Assembly: GCA_015227615.1 (NCBI GenBank)
Contig: JAALGZ010000010.1
Span: 62,001 to 126,000, forward strand
Direction: 5' to 3'
Length of the DNA: 64,000 nt
Source: Labyrinthula sp. Ha
Taxonomy: Eukaryota > Sar > Bigyra > Labyrinthulida > Labyrinthulaceae
Of this stretch, positions 1 through 12,740 are shown one piece after another. The first letter of the stretch is position 1, and each line of letters begins with the position of its first letter. The notes below the pieces were generated by a model, which was not told the DNA's origin, made no database searches, and saw nothing but the letters and a program-made list of their open reading frames with translations. The position numbers were made by a program, and so were the translations under genes.

Positions 1-3000
1 GTAATATAATCTATATTGTGAAATGGAAACAGAAGAAGAACTTAAACACCATATAGAGAGATATTTACGCAGTTTCTTTATAAATCAAATACTTGAACTG
101 TGATTAATACCTTAGATAAAATCAAAACCATAGTTTCCCTTTGGAATATTACTCTTATTATTATAGTAAAACAAATATATATTCTATCCTCACTTAAGAA
201 TCTCATTCTTTAAAAAGGAATTTATACAAGCATTTTGAAAAGAAAAAATATCCAATTAACTCAATACCATAATTTTTTTTCATTTATCATAAATTCTGTA
301 ATAAAGCTTCACGTTGTTTAATTGGAGATTTTACATTTTCTTTCTGATATTAGAATATCTGGTTTGATGGCTTAATTTAACTGGAAGAACGAACAATCTG
401 AAAATTGATTTGAAAATTTGTAAACTGTTCTCCTTGGCTGCAGCTAGTTTTAGAGAATTTGCTAGATCTGGTTATTACATCGATTAAAGGCTAACCTATG
501 AAAAAAAAAGCTAGATTGCAATATATTAGAGAGCAGCTCCATCATCTCTTCCAGAATCATCAAAATCTAGTTAATATCATTTTTTTTTATTTTCCGAAAA
601 TGCCCATTAATTTAAGGCTAACAAAAAACTTTTTCTTCTTATGCAACATTGTTGTCTCACTGTAGCTGGTTCTTAAATTCACTATCGTACATAATTGGAA
701 TTTTCTCTTTTATATTGTTTATAATCGATTGGGTGCCTTGATAACCCAAATCTTAGGAAATTACCAAAGTTGATTACTTTGGAAAGATGATCAAGGTTCA
801 ATTTTATCCAATACTTTGCCAGGTAGGCTTGAAGTCATTGGGCATGGTTAAATGAAGTAGTGAAAGAAACGAAGGATGCAATAAATTAATTTAATCTACA
901 TAATCCAAAATGGGCCAAGAAAACAGGGAAATTATTAAATAGTAATAATTAAATATATTTAGATGTTATGAAAAGAGAAAAAAATAGGAAATGGCCAAGT
1001 ATTAAACTGAGCATGCGATTACTTTTGTTTCTGTAATATATAGCTACTAAGGCAAAAAATATCTGTGAATCACCATATAGTGCTTACACTAAATATAAGA
1101 GGTTTTTAGACCTCAAAGATATTGTTACTACAAAGTTTATTGTCTTAAAATATCCTCGGCTAACTAAATCGATTTCATGCTTCAGTTTGTGTTATTCAAT
1201 ATATTTTTAGAGAAATAATACATCCACTTAGCGTCTTCCATAGCTAGGTCTTGATGCAGATTCTTGCTCTTAAATTTCAATCTCATGAGTTTAAAAATAT
1301 TGGTGGTTTTCAAATCAACAAGAAAGCTCAACATAAATATTTTTTTTTATTTCTAGCGTGTTCTGTATTTTTCTGTGACGTTCATCATCTATAAACATTA
1401 CAGACTATTATTCCATTCATCACCTTCTATTTCACGAAATTCGACATTTTCTTTGCATTAATTTTGATATCTGGATTTAAATTTGATAAGACCTATATTT
1501 TCATATATATTAAGTTTCTGTTTTCATGAGAAAATTCACATTTCTTACTTATTCTAATTCGAGTCATCAATATGTATAAGTATTAGGTTATCTTCACTCT
1601 TACTGTGAGTTGAGCCACATTGCAAGATTTTTTTTATTTTTATTTCATACAAGATTGTAATACATAAATTTTCTGTAAGGAAAGTTTATTACTGAATATA
1701 GTTTCTTTCAATTTGGTTAATAGTTGTCTGCAGTTACTAATTGTATTGTTCATTACAATCACATCAGCCATAGTTTATTTCGAACTATTTGGAGAGAACA
1801 GGATATTAAGTAATAAAATTTTTACCTAGAGCAAGGTTGTGAGACTATCATTAGCATTTGCCTTTCTCTTTTGCACCCCCTTAAAGTGTAGTTCGAAATA
1901 AGCTTTTACTGACTAAATATTATAGTCTATTGCTTAAAGAAATTATTGAAGAGATTCTCTCAGAGATTATGAAGTATATAAGCAGAAACGTTTGTTATAG
2001 TTTTCTCTTTTTATATTCGGATGCTCTCAGGTCAAATAAAAAAATACAGATTCAAAACTAATAACTCTGAAAAATTTGAGTTTCGTAACTTTAATTTCCT
2101 TGCTAATAAGGTTGACACAGATACACATTTTCTGGCTTTCCTGACACCATAGTGAGTCTAAATCTGCCTTTAAAACCTTTTATTATATTCCCTAAACTTA
2201 AATACTGCTTTTATCGCTGCAAAGTTAGCACCTCAATATTAGTTTTGCATTCAGCGGCAATCAACATAGTAGTTTTACAAAATGATATGTTAACATTTGG
2301 CTGTATGTGAGCATAAAGTCTATTAATCTCCTTAACATCTGATTATGATTCATATATTACTACTTAATAAGTCTTAAACGGATCTTCAGTGGTAACATTA
2401 TTCGCATCCATCAATTAAGAGTAAAGTTATACAGAACCGATGCACTGGTAGTAGGTATCTGGTTTGAAAGATATATTAATGATTATTTTATATTTGTGTT
2501 CATTCGATTATAAATACGTGAACTCTGATTTTGATTTCTTATGACTAATTATAGTTATTTGCTAATTACAAAATAAATATCAGCATAGGATTGATGAAGA
2601 AAAATTCTACCAAATTGTCCAAATATTCTAGTAGAAAATAAAAAACAGATTGAGATCTATATGTTCCAATAATATCAAGGTAATAGGATTTATCCAACCA
2701 CACTTCGCATTTTAAAGTTTTCATATGATAGAAAAGTTTATTTCATTGGCTATATAAGAAAGAGTTCAGTGATCCAGCGTTGTATTGAAAATAGATTATA
2801 TATGAATAGGACTTAAGAAACATCAAAATCAAATATAAAAATACTGGTATAGTTTTTTTTAAACATTATTAATAGACTATATCCGAATCCTATTTACTAA
2901 CAAAATGGCTTGAAAATGTCACAAAGATAAAGATTAATTGCATCTTAAAGATTCCTAAATACTTACTTTATGCCGGAAACAAATAAGGTCTGCCTATGAC

Positions 3001-4031
3001 ATCGATATTAGGAGTTAGATCCCTCAAAACAGTTAAATATGATCTGAATATGATCCAAAGATTCAATACTTTTTAGATCAATTTGTTGATGCCTCTGGAG
3101 AAAACTGTACTCAGTTTCATTCAAACCTCTTTGATGAAATTCTATGTTTCACTCACAGTATTAAATTTAGGGAAACCTTGTCCATAGCAGCATCAATTAG
3201 GGTGCAAACAGATAAAAGCAAACTTCCAGATCCATCTATCTTGTTGAAATAGGACCTAAAGATATACATGTTAATTCCAGAGTTCTTCACATGAACTTTG
3301 AATTCCATAATGAAATTTATGAAAAATAATATATTGAGGAATATAACAGTCACTGGCAATCACTTAACAGTATTGGTATTTGAAAGGTACTTTGGTATAG
3401 TCTAAGAGGAATGATAACATATTCTTAATCTAATTAGCGAGCAGCCATCTCTCTAATATATATTTTCTCCTTAAAGGTCTAAATCTTGAAGTAAAAAGTC
3501 ATCTAAACCTGAAAAGAATATTAGATAGAGAAAATTTTGACTGATAAAGATATTATTTTTTTTTATAAATTCTGAATATCATTATTGTCACATCTTTGTT
3601 ATAGTCGAAGATAACGAACAAATGTAATGAACGGATGGATTCACTGCTTGGATCCATAATCATGTTCGTAATGAAACTTTAGTTACCTGTTGCCTCAAGT
3701 AGTGAATAGGAAGAAGAGTACAACACATTAATAATCCGGTAGAGATAAAGGAATATAGGATATCCCTAGGAGAGTTTAAAAGCATTTAAGTGATATTTTG
3801 AGAACAATTCATAGCTGAATAAGTAAAGTCATACAAAAATAGAAAGATATATCAGTTCATGCTGAATGAACTTATGGAGGCTCATGGTACCAGAAAAGTG
3901 AAAATTCACAAAATACAAACTTGGACGACATGTTCTATTAACTTCTGGGCCCTTTTATTTGGCATAATGGGAGAAAGTTAAGAGTATAATGGCAACATAT
4001 AATATGCTCCGAAAAATAGTGAAACAACTGA
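1..4031. other. AT-rich stretch without recognised gene
   Basis: About 4 kb of AT-rich DNA with many homopolymer runs. I see no RNA gene, long open frame or element ends. A 68-codon minus-strand frame at 3153-3359 is identical in unit 2 but altered mainly at amino-acid-changing positions in unit 3, so I do not call it. Undetected short exons of the neighbouring minus-strand gene are possible, but an AATAAA-type polyadenylation signal on the minus strand near 3950 suggests that gene ends at 4032. Confidence 0.5.
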
Positions 4032-5236
4032 TTATAAAGACACATCTACATGAGGGTAAATATAATGAGGCATCTTAGAAATATACACTGTTTTCATAAT
4101 CACCAAAACAGCTGCAATTACTGATAAAAACTTTATCAAGATCAATATCTCGCTCACCCGAGACTCTATAAAAACTTCAGTAGAACGCCTAGAATAAATC
4201 CGAGGAAAATAATTTTCTGCATATATAACTGGAACTATACTTTCAGCCAACGCCACCTATTTCTTCTTCTTCAACATCTGTAATGGTCTTGGATTGAGAG
4301 GCTAGATATAAGTTATAGTCTAAATAAAGAAATGCATTGGCAGGTAACATAAGAAGCTTAACCATCATATTAATCCCACAAATGCTAACAGGATATAGAA
4401 CACACTGAGCCCCCTGAAATTCACCTATACAATATACTCCTATGCTTTTATCAGAAAATAATACAATCCATGTTTGAATGAGAGATCGACTCAATGATAC
4501 ATCAATAAAAAATATGAAAGATAAGTTAAGAAAAATATAAATAGGTTTGCAGATCACTTAATTGAATGCAGTAACTAAAATGTCTTCATAAACCAGAACA
4601 ACATGGTCTCATAAACAATAGTTTATGTTTCAAAGTAAAGAAGTCTCAACTAGTTGGCATCTTATCAGAAAAGTACCTTAAAAAATCTCAAAAGCGACAT
4701 TATTTTAACTGCAGCTACAATTTGAGTACCAGTTGGAAGAGTGGAACTTTCCCAGTATAATTCATTATCTTAATCTCTTTCTTAGCATTGGTTTTCAAAA
4801 TTGACTATTACACTAATTTTAGTATCATCTTTCTTATTTTGTTCTGACCTAAATTTAATTAATTGGTATATTAGAAGCTCTTTGTAGAACAAGACCAAAG
4901 GAAAAATGTGATGTATCGCAACATTGACACCTGCATAAAAATTATTTTAAAATTTAATTTTGACTCTATCAACTGGTTTTTTATTTTTTAATATTTCCAA
5001 ATTTGTTAATCTTATGTCCAAAATGATCACTGTACAAGTTACTAAAAACATATTGGTATGTATCCAATTTAGACTTACTATTGACGTCGAAAGTACATTC
5101 CAGAAAATATCGATAAAAAATTGCTATGTAACAATTTTTTCACCTTTTATACAAACTTAGTCTTGTCAAAATAGGAGGTCAGCCCTTTCTTCATTTCAAG
5201 CGCGTAGCTACAACAGTTTTCACATGCCGCAGCGCT
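4032..5236 (-). pseudogene. Putative multi-pass membrane protein, 3' part, unit 1 (split by element 1)
   Basis: Minus-strand gene of unknown family; this copy's upstream exons lie at 12280-12460 on the far side of element 1. Visible coding blocks, 5' to 3' on the minus strand, are a 36-base exon (residues KGLTSYFDKTKF), a micro-intron of 29 bases running GTATAA..CATAG, an exon of about 55 codons with a long hydrophobic stretch (begins QFFIDIFWNVLS), an exon after a TATGCAG acceptor at about 4932 (begins VNVAIHHIFPLVLFYKELL), and 3' blocks containing the residues WIVLFSDK and, near the end, a helix-like run ILILIKFLSVIAAVLVI, finishing at TAA 4032. The joins of the middle exons are not resolved. 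The protein looks like an integral membrane protein, possibly receptor- or channel-like, but I recognise no family. Insertion of element 1 within an exon should have inactivated this copy. Confidence 0.45.
5233..5236. repeat. Target-site duplication of element 1, left (CGCT)
   Basis: CGCT before the 5' LTR is repeated at 12276-12279 after the 3' LTR. Units 2 and 3 carry the empty site once (GCAGCGCTTCCTCGGC), which proves a 4-base duplication. Confidence 0.85.
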
Positions 5237-5464
5237 TGTAATGGTTTGAAACCTTTTTTATGAATATCTCTTATTTATATTTCGTTATTTACATTTACAC
5301 CGCGCCACGTCATTGGTTTACATAGTATTTAGAGATACCCACTTTTAAGTTATTAAGGGTAACACAAAGAAGAACAAGCTTTTACTTTTCGTATTTACCT
5401 CTACACGACTGCTACTCACCGCGTCTAGAGAAGAGTATATTTACTTGACGGAAAACTCTCAATA
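5237..5464 (+). repeat. 5' LTR of element 1
   Basis: 228 bases, beginning TGTAATGGTTTG and ending CTCAATA. It pairs with 12047-12275 at roughly 95% identity by eye. A 14-base palindrome, AATATTGCAATATT (5461-5474), straddles the LTR end and the start of the internal region. Confidence 0.9.
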
Positions 5465-8400
5465 TTGCAATATTTATTTTTTTAGAAACGAAGTTGTGCG
5501 AGGTATTTGTCTTCTGTCAAAGAACTGATCTTGGTATTCACTAGCTATGGCTTCCTTGTTTGGATCTCCTAGTAATAGGGGAGATAATAATGAGGGGAGG
5601 AACTTAAATAATTCCCAGACAACCCGCTTAACAAAAGAGGTGTTTGAACAGCAGGCTAATCAAATGGCGGATATATTGGAGACACTAGTTACGTCTTTTA
5701 AAGATTTAGTTTGGTAAAACTGGATGAGTTAAATAGTTTGAATGTTGGAGATATAGAAGATTTTCTATTTCAATATGAAAGGCTTACTGAAGAACAGAAG
5801 AGCCTTATTTCTGTAGCTCAGAAGTTATCTAGAAAAGTATTTCAACACTTGAAATTTCTAGGAAAGACCGATACAGATCAAGACATCATTAAGTATTTAA
5901 AAGAAAAAGTTCAACGAGAGAAGACAAAAGATTTAAAATCTGCTGAAGATTTAATTAAAAAATATATTTATTTTAACGAAGATATTCTTGAAGAAGAAGT
6001 AATCGTTATTATGTTTAAACAAGTGGATGAGTTATTGAACATCATGCCACCAGGGGCTGAAATGAAGCCCAGAATTATTGCTGAAGCTATCTTCGAGAAA
6101 CTCCCTGACTATGTGTGGGTCAGAAAAGAGGACCTGAGGCTTAAACCAGAGTTGAAGCAGAAGAATAAAGATGCTTTAATGGATTATGTTCTCGATAGCC
6201 TACCACATCTCCATGTAAGATCTAGGTTTAAATCATCGAATAAGACGAAAACTAAGAAGCTGAAACTTAAGGTTAAAGTTGAAGCTGTATATAATATGGG
6301 CCAAGATATGCCAGCTGAGTTATTAACTACCAGTTTATGCACACATTGTTATGAATATGGCCATAAGGAACCTAAACGCTTTGCGAAAAGAAATGGGAAC
6401 CCGAAATCTGCTATCCCAGCGGAGCCAGAGTTAAGGTAAAAGTGGGAAAAATATAAGGAGAGAATAAGGAAAAGAAGAGCGGCGAAAAAACTAGCTGTCC
6501 ATGTTGGGGTCAATCGGATGGTAACATCTCCAAACCTAAAAGCCAACAAGATATTAATGGCAAAGAAAATATCGCTGAATCTGTGCCTTCTGGGCAGCTG
6601 TTGGAACCAGCGGCAGATATCGAGTTTTTACTGGTCAAAAGGCTGTTCGGAGAACTCTTTTTAACCCTAAAAACTGAAGATGATAAAAATTACAACAGTA
6701 CTTAAACCTAACCTGATCCCTGCTGGTCACGTTTATGATTATAGCGAATTGGGTGAGGATGCAGAAGTTGAAGTGTATATTGAAGAAGGTGGAGAAAAAT
6801 ACACAGCACTCTTAGACAGTGTAGCTTTTAAAAGTGCTATGGATTTGCGTCTCAGAAAATATTGTTCAAAGACGATCACTCTTGATAACCCATTTGCTAT
6901 AAAAGTTGCTGGAGGGAGGATTTATTGGGTATTTGAACTTGGTATTTTGGCCAAGGTTATTGTTTGTTTAGATGGTGGCTTCTACACTCTCACGAACGTT
7001 GAATGCATGCTCATGGATGTACCCCAATGGGATAATTTGATCATAGGTAATGATCAACTAAGAGCTCATGGGTTGGATCCCTTAACGTCTCTGAGGCAGA
7101 AACTGAATAAGAAGAAAAAGTTTAACGAAGTTCAGAGTGGAAACGTCCTTGAATATTGAGCTAGCTGGCTTGAAGAAACTCTGAAGTTAGAAGAGAAAAC
7201 TATTCAAGTTGATGATGCTTCAATAGAACCGAGGGGTGTATTTTATATTGATCAGGATGATGTTTTCTATGATGCTCTGTCTGACGATTTTTATTATGAA
7301 AAAGATATTTTCTATGACTCTTTAAATGAAAAAGAAACTCAATTTACATCTATCAATGAACTTATTTTGCCGAAAGAATTGATGAAGAAAGATCCAGTGA
7401 TTTTTTCTGAGCAAGATGATGAGGTTAATTTTGAAATAATAGATGAAGGGGCAAACTTAGATATAAGTTCAGAAGAAGATATAAAACGTTTAACTAATAT
7501 TTTAGAAGATAAAGTTGGGAGCTTAAATTTAAAGTATTTTGACAATGATTTAAGTAGGAAAGACGACCTTCTAGATCTATTGAAAAAAACAATGTGAGAG
7601 CATTTGGTGATTCAGAGTCACCTACTTCTCTCTCCAATTTAAATTCTATTGAGTGTGAACTCAAAGAAGGGAGAAGTGTTGGAGTTTTGAACCAACACCC
7701 CTTAGGATATGAACAGGAGAGCTTTTTATTAAAGAGAATCCAACAAATGTTGGATGTTGGAATTATTGAGGTTAATCCAAATCCTACAACGGCCATGAGT
7801 ACTTTAGTAGTACCAAAAAAAGGCCCTAAAAATTTTAGGATGGTTGTTGATTATAGGCCTCTTAACGATGCTACAAAAAAGTTACTAATACTTTACCTAA
7901 ATTAGAACTACAATTACACAGAGCCCAAGACATGAATTATTTTTCATCTCTTGATTTACTTTCTGGTTTTGACTATTTACGTTGTGACAAAACTGCTGGG
8001 AGGCTGTTTACCTTTGTAACTCCATGAGGAGTTGCCTACAGCCTTAAGGGTGCACCACAAGGTTCGTGCAACACCCAGGCTCTTTTTAGTATGAGGCAAA
8101 TTCATCAGGTACTAACTCCTGCTGGATTGTCGCCTAAAAATAGTATGCAGTGGATATATGACACTGTTCTTATATCTCCAACGTTTAAAGGTTTATTAAA
8201 AATATTGGGAAAAAATTAAAGCAGATACAGGCTCGTAACTTGAGGATTAGCATCCAAAAATGTAGTTTTATTGATAATAAGGCGACTTTTTGTGGAAGAG
8301 TTTTGAATGTCAAAGGATATAATTATGATATTACTTATGCTACAAAACTCTTAGAAAGAGTTAAGCCTCAATATATATACGAGCTTGCGCAGTTTGTGTA

Positions 8401-11400
8401 TACTGTTAATTTTTTATGTGGGATTATACCTGAGTTTTCTAGGATAAGAAAATTAGTACTTGGTGATTTCAAATTAGTTGGTAAATTAAAAAACCTTGAA
8501 AGAAAACGCTTATTAATAGAGTGGACTTCAGAAATGGAAGTGGATTTTATTGAACTTAAAGAAGCTTTGAAGAAAGCTCTAGTCAGCTCTTTGTGTTATT
8601 ATAACCAGAATGAAAACATCTATATTTTTGCTGATGCAAGCGACAAATATTGGAGTTTATATTTATGTCAAACTCCTGACGATGTTGAAATAGAGATCCC
8701 TCTTAAAGCCAGATATAGAGTTATTGCTCTTTATAGCGGAAGCTTTGGAGGCAGCCACTTGAATTGACATATTTATTCTAAGGAGCTTTACCCGATGGTA
8801 ATGGCTCTAAAAAAGCACCCTTATTATTTATTATTTAACTCTCATGAAAAAGTCTTATTCACTGACCACCGTAACTTGGCTGGAATCATTGAACCTAAAG
8901 AAGTTAAAACAAAACCTTATGCTAGTCGTTTGGAGAGATGGAGTGTAGACTTCATGAGCATAGGATTAAAAGTTTTCCATTTAGATGAGGATAGAAACAT
9001 TCCAGCCGACTGTTTGTCGTGCTGGATGAACCCTTATTATATTGAAGAGAGTGAAGAAGAAAAATGTGTTTCTAGAATAAGTAAAATACTTAGTATAAAC
9101 TCCTCTTGGGACGAAGCTGAATAATGGAAAACGTTGATTCTTATCACATTAGTATGAGACATCCAGTGCATGATGCTAAACCTCCTGCTAGTAATTGGCA
9201 AGTTATGGATGATTTATTTGTATTTAAATATCAGAAAAAAGATTTTCCTTCACCTACTGAAGTTCTAGAAGAAAATAAAAAAAATAGTTTTAACTAGAAG
9301 TTTAATTCCAGTAGTTGTTTGTCATGCTCATTTAGTTTTTAATCATGGGGTAGGAAAATTTGAATGGAATTATATAGTGAAGAATTATGTAATTAAAGCC
9401 GAAGATAAAGAGCTTTAAATAAAGCCATTACTAGATTTAGAAAGCAGTGTATGTCACTGCCAGAAAAATCTCTAATAGTAAGAAGACCCCTAAATATAAC
9501 CGAGTTTGGGGATAAAGCTCGCAGAGTTTTATATGCGGACTTTTTACATATCAATACCCATGGTTGGGTATTGACTTTGATTGATAGTTTGACAAGGTTG
9601 ACGTTATTAACTTATGCCAAAACTGCTTACACTGAAGTTGTAGTGGATGCTCTTTGGAAATGGCATTCACATTTTATTTTGGCTGATGAGTTTTTTCTAG
9701 TAACGGATCAAGGCAGTCATTTTGTAAATACAGTTTTAACTAAGTTTCTGAAAGAAAGTAATGGGTTACATAAAATGACTGCAGCTTAAATTAGTCAAAC
9801 AGCAGGAACAGTTGAAGTCCAAAATAAGTCTGTTTTGAAAAACTTAAGATCATTAGTGTCTGAGTTTGGATTAAAAGAGGATCAATGGCCTCGTATTCTA
9901 ACTTTAGTCCAAAGGTTTTTAAACTCTAATCCACTGACTTGTCGTGGATACCCTAACAAGTCTCCGTTTGAACTTATTTATGGCGAAGAGATGAAGTATG
10001 CATCAATAGGGTCTGGTAATTTGAAGTTGGGAGAAAAAGATTTTGATATTTTGAAGCAGAGAAGCGCAGAGTTACCTTAGAAAATAGCAGACTACCAAGA
10101 AACAGCATATAAAAAGGGACTCGAATATAGGTATGTTGTGAACAAAAGAAGAGGAAAGAGACTTACTCCCATTCAATTCAACTTAGGTGAATACGTTTGG
10201 TTATCGGAGAAAGGTTTAGGTAATATGCAAAAAGACAAAAGTCGTCCTAGATGGTCTGGACCTTATCAGTTAACGATGCAGATTTCAGAACACCTATTTG
10301 AAGTTAAAGATTTGATGGGAAATACGAAGATTAGACATACATCTTTATTAATGCCATTTGCCCCAAGCTCATTCTTACCATCTCCAGACACTACTGTAGT
10401 TTTTATCTTAGATAAAGGCAAACTAGAAATTGATTCTATTGTAGATTTAAAGAAACCGGAAGAAAACGAATTTTTAGTTAGTGTCAAGTGGAGAGGATTT
10501 GACAATGATAGAAATACTTGGGAAGCAGCAGTTATAATGTATGAAGATGTGCCATTGATACTTTTAAAATATTTAGAAGAAAATAAAAATAATATTCTTG
10601 TTAAAGAATTGGTGCAGTTTTTGAAGTTATTATACCATGAAGCTAAATATAGATCTGAATTGAACCGTGTATTTAGAATGGGACAAGCCCGTGAAAATTT
10701 TGAGGATTTAGTGCATAAGTTATTGAGTCAGAGAATAGTAGTTACTGCTGAAGGTTTGATGATTTAATATTCTTGGTCTTTGTTTGAAGCTTATACTTTA
10801 AAGGTTTTAGTTGCTAAATTTGGCATGGAAAACTTTGTTGAGTTTAAAAAATGGTTACCTGGGAAATCTAAGCAACAAATTTACAATCGCCTTCAAAGGT
10901 ATTTAAGAAGACAAAGCCTAGAACATTTGCATGGTCTCAAAGTTAATTTAGATGTGGTGAGAAAAAATAATTTAAAGGCTGGAAAATATTATTTAAAAAA
11001 TAAGAAGTCTCCGGATGATAGAATTAAATGCATGAAGAGATTCTTTAATGTGTGGAGATATGCTAAACAGCATATGAAAAATAATGGTAAGAACTTTAAA
11101 GTAAAGCTTGTAGTGTATGATGTATTTTCAATCGAAGGTTTGAAGCAGTTATATTCTGAAGTTTCCCAAGTTATTGCTGATGAAGGTACTTGGGATAAAT
11201 ACCCTGAGTACAAAGGAGATTTAACTGAGTTTAGACAACAGATTAAGTGGTGTATTAAAGGATATTCAAAACGTTTGCATGATGTTTCAGAAGGTTTTGA
11301 AGAACTCAAAGTTATTGTTAAAAATGAGTTTGGGGGAGTTGAAATCTTCATTAGAGGATACCAGTTAAAATGGTCCAAAACAATCAACATGGTTCATGCA

Positions 11401-12046
11401 GTTAATCAAGAACTTAATGTAGAGTTTTATATTTGGAAAAGACCACGTGGTTCGAGATTTATCAATAAGGACGTTCAAGATTTTGTTCTTAATCAGGAAG
11501 AGAGGCCAGATGTTTTAATTGTGGACCTTCCTTTTAAGATGTTTTCTTCTGATCCTGTAAGAGGACCTAAAGTTGAATACAATGTTTTGGATGATGCTAC
11601 TATTTTAAACTTGGATGTTAATGGATTAGCACCAAATAATATGTGGTTTGTATGGACTGTATTTAAGAAAAGAGAGTTAGTGCTTAAGTGGATGGCAAAA
11701 AATGGGATAAAATTTTAAGCAGACTCATTTGGGTTAAAGTTAATGAAGACGGAAGAATTTTATCTACACTTGGAAATGTTGCTGGAGATTGTACTGAAGA
11801 AGAGTTAATTGGTTTAAGAGGACAATTTCCTGATACTTTAGAAAGAAGATTTATAGGTAAATAAGTATTCTATGGAGTAAGAAGAGGAAATTCAGAAAAA
11901 ACAGTCGAACTTTACCAGATAATCGAGAACGTTTTCAATAATAATGCTGTTAAATGGGAGTTATTTGGAAGAAATAACAACCTAAGAAGAGACTGGTTGA
12001 CTGTTGGGAACCAAGTGAGTTTCTAACTTCAGAGATATTGGGGCAA

Positions 12047-12275
12047 TGTTACGGTTTGGTACCTTTTTTATGAATATCTCTTATTTATATTTCGTTATTT
12101 ACATTTACACCGCGCCACGTCATTGGTTTACATAGTAGTTAGAGATACACACTTTTAAGTTATTAAGGATAACACAAAGAAGAACAAACTTTTACTTTTC
12201 GTATTTACCTCTACACGACTGCTACTTGGCCGCGTCTAGAGAAGAGTATATTTACTGGACGGAAAACTCTCAATA
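12047..12275 (+). repeat. 3' LTR of element 1
   Basis: 229 bases, beginning TGTTACGGTTTG and ending CTCAATA, preceded by a purine-rich stretch (AGAGATATTGGGGCAA) that serves as the polypurine tract. It is followed by the CGCT target duplication. Confidence 0.9.
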
Positions 12276-12279
12276 CGCT

Positions 12280-12460
12280 TCCTCAGCTATTACAATAAAG
12301 TTTGTCAATAAATTCCTTTCTACACTTACTGTAGTCACTATGGAAACATTTATATCCACGAAAGTAACATCATTTTGTTCCTTTTTATGCTTTATTTTCT
12401 CTTATCTTATTCTTTTTTCTTGTCTTTAAATTCATATTCATCATATTGTTAAATTCTTTT
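12280..12460 (-). pseudogene. Putative membrane protein, 5' exon region, unit 1 (separated from the rest by element 1)
   Basis: Minus-strand continuation of the gene at 4032-5236. Reading leftward, a frame encodes residues such as DVTFVDINVSIVTTVSVERN and AEEA up to the insertion point. The same exon in units 2 and 3 ends at a GT donor (CAG|GTGAAAAC or CAG|GTAAAAAC). No start codon is visible in this frame, so a further upstream micro-exon is likely. Confidence 0.4.
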
Positions 12461-12740
12461 AATATGAAATTACAATTCTGTTAATGGCTGATTCAGACAA
12501 AGTATTAGAAATGATAATTTTGGGAAATTACTTTGACCAATCATATTGCAAGATTATTTGACTTAAGAGAATGAATGTTAGATAGGAATGTTTAACGAGA
12601 AAGTCCTAACGAGATCACCTCGAGAAAAGCTTTCTCGTTATCTTTCAAAGCAAATATTTAGGTAAAATCATTCTCGAGAAGCTTTCTCGTTATCTCGATA
12701 AACAAGTTTAATATAAGGTTAAAGAAACAAACGTAAAAAA
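12461..12740. promoter_or_regulatory. Divergent promoter region between the membrane-protein gene and the Roco gene, unit 1
   Basis: Lies between two diverging genes. It contains inverted arms AACGAGAAAG (12594-12603) and CTTTCTCGTT (12630-12639) that could form a stem, an inner TAACGAG/CTCGAG pair, and a perfect palindrome TTCTCGAGAA (12671-12680) followed by another CTTTCTCGTTATCTCG run. The same motifs, slightly altered, precede the Roco start in units 2 and 3. They sit 60-150 bases upstream of the ATG, a sensible place for regulatory sites; no protein or TATA assignment is made. Confidence 0.5.

Larger units (their letters stand above)
5237..12275 (+). mobile_element. LTR element 1: Ty3/gypsy-like with chromodomain, SANT-like and MT-A70 domains (broken fossil)
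   Basis: A 7.04-kb LTR retrotransposon inserted in unit 1. Parts in order by protein similarity: gag (about 5.7-6.4 kb), aspartic protease region (about 6.7-7.1 kb), reverse transcriptase (about 7.6-8.2 kb), RNase H (about 8.6-9.05 kb), integrase core (about 9.45-10.0 kb), chromodomain (about 10.43-10.58 kb), Myb/SANT-like domain (about 10.78-10.98 kb) and an MT-A70-type methyltransferase region (about 11.4-12.0 kb). The order matches elements 2-4, but the sequence is a separate family with different LTRs. It is clearly broken, with roughly ten breaks. Its two LTRs differ at about a dozen of 228 positions, so it is older than element 2. Confidence 0.9.

Noticed and set aside
3153-3359. 68-codon minus-strand frame present in all three units (also 28865-29071 and 50575-50781)
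   Set aside because: Identical in units 1 and 2 because the DNA is identical; the unit 3 differences mostly change amino acids, so there is no sign of coding constraint.
4243-4557. Calling the minus-strand blocks at 4243-4557 and 4032-4256 as two separate small proteins
   Set aside because: They are adjacent, lie in different frames and both occur in unit 2 in the same order, which fits one gene with a short intron or an unresolved join better than two genes.
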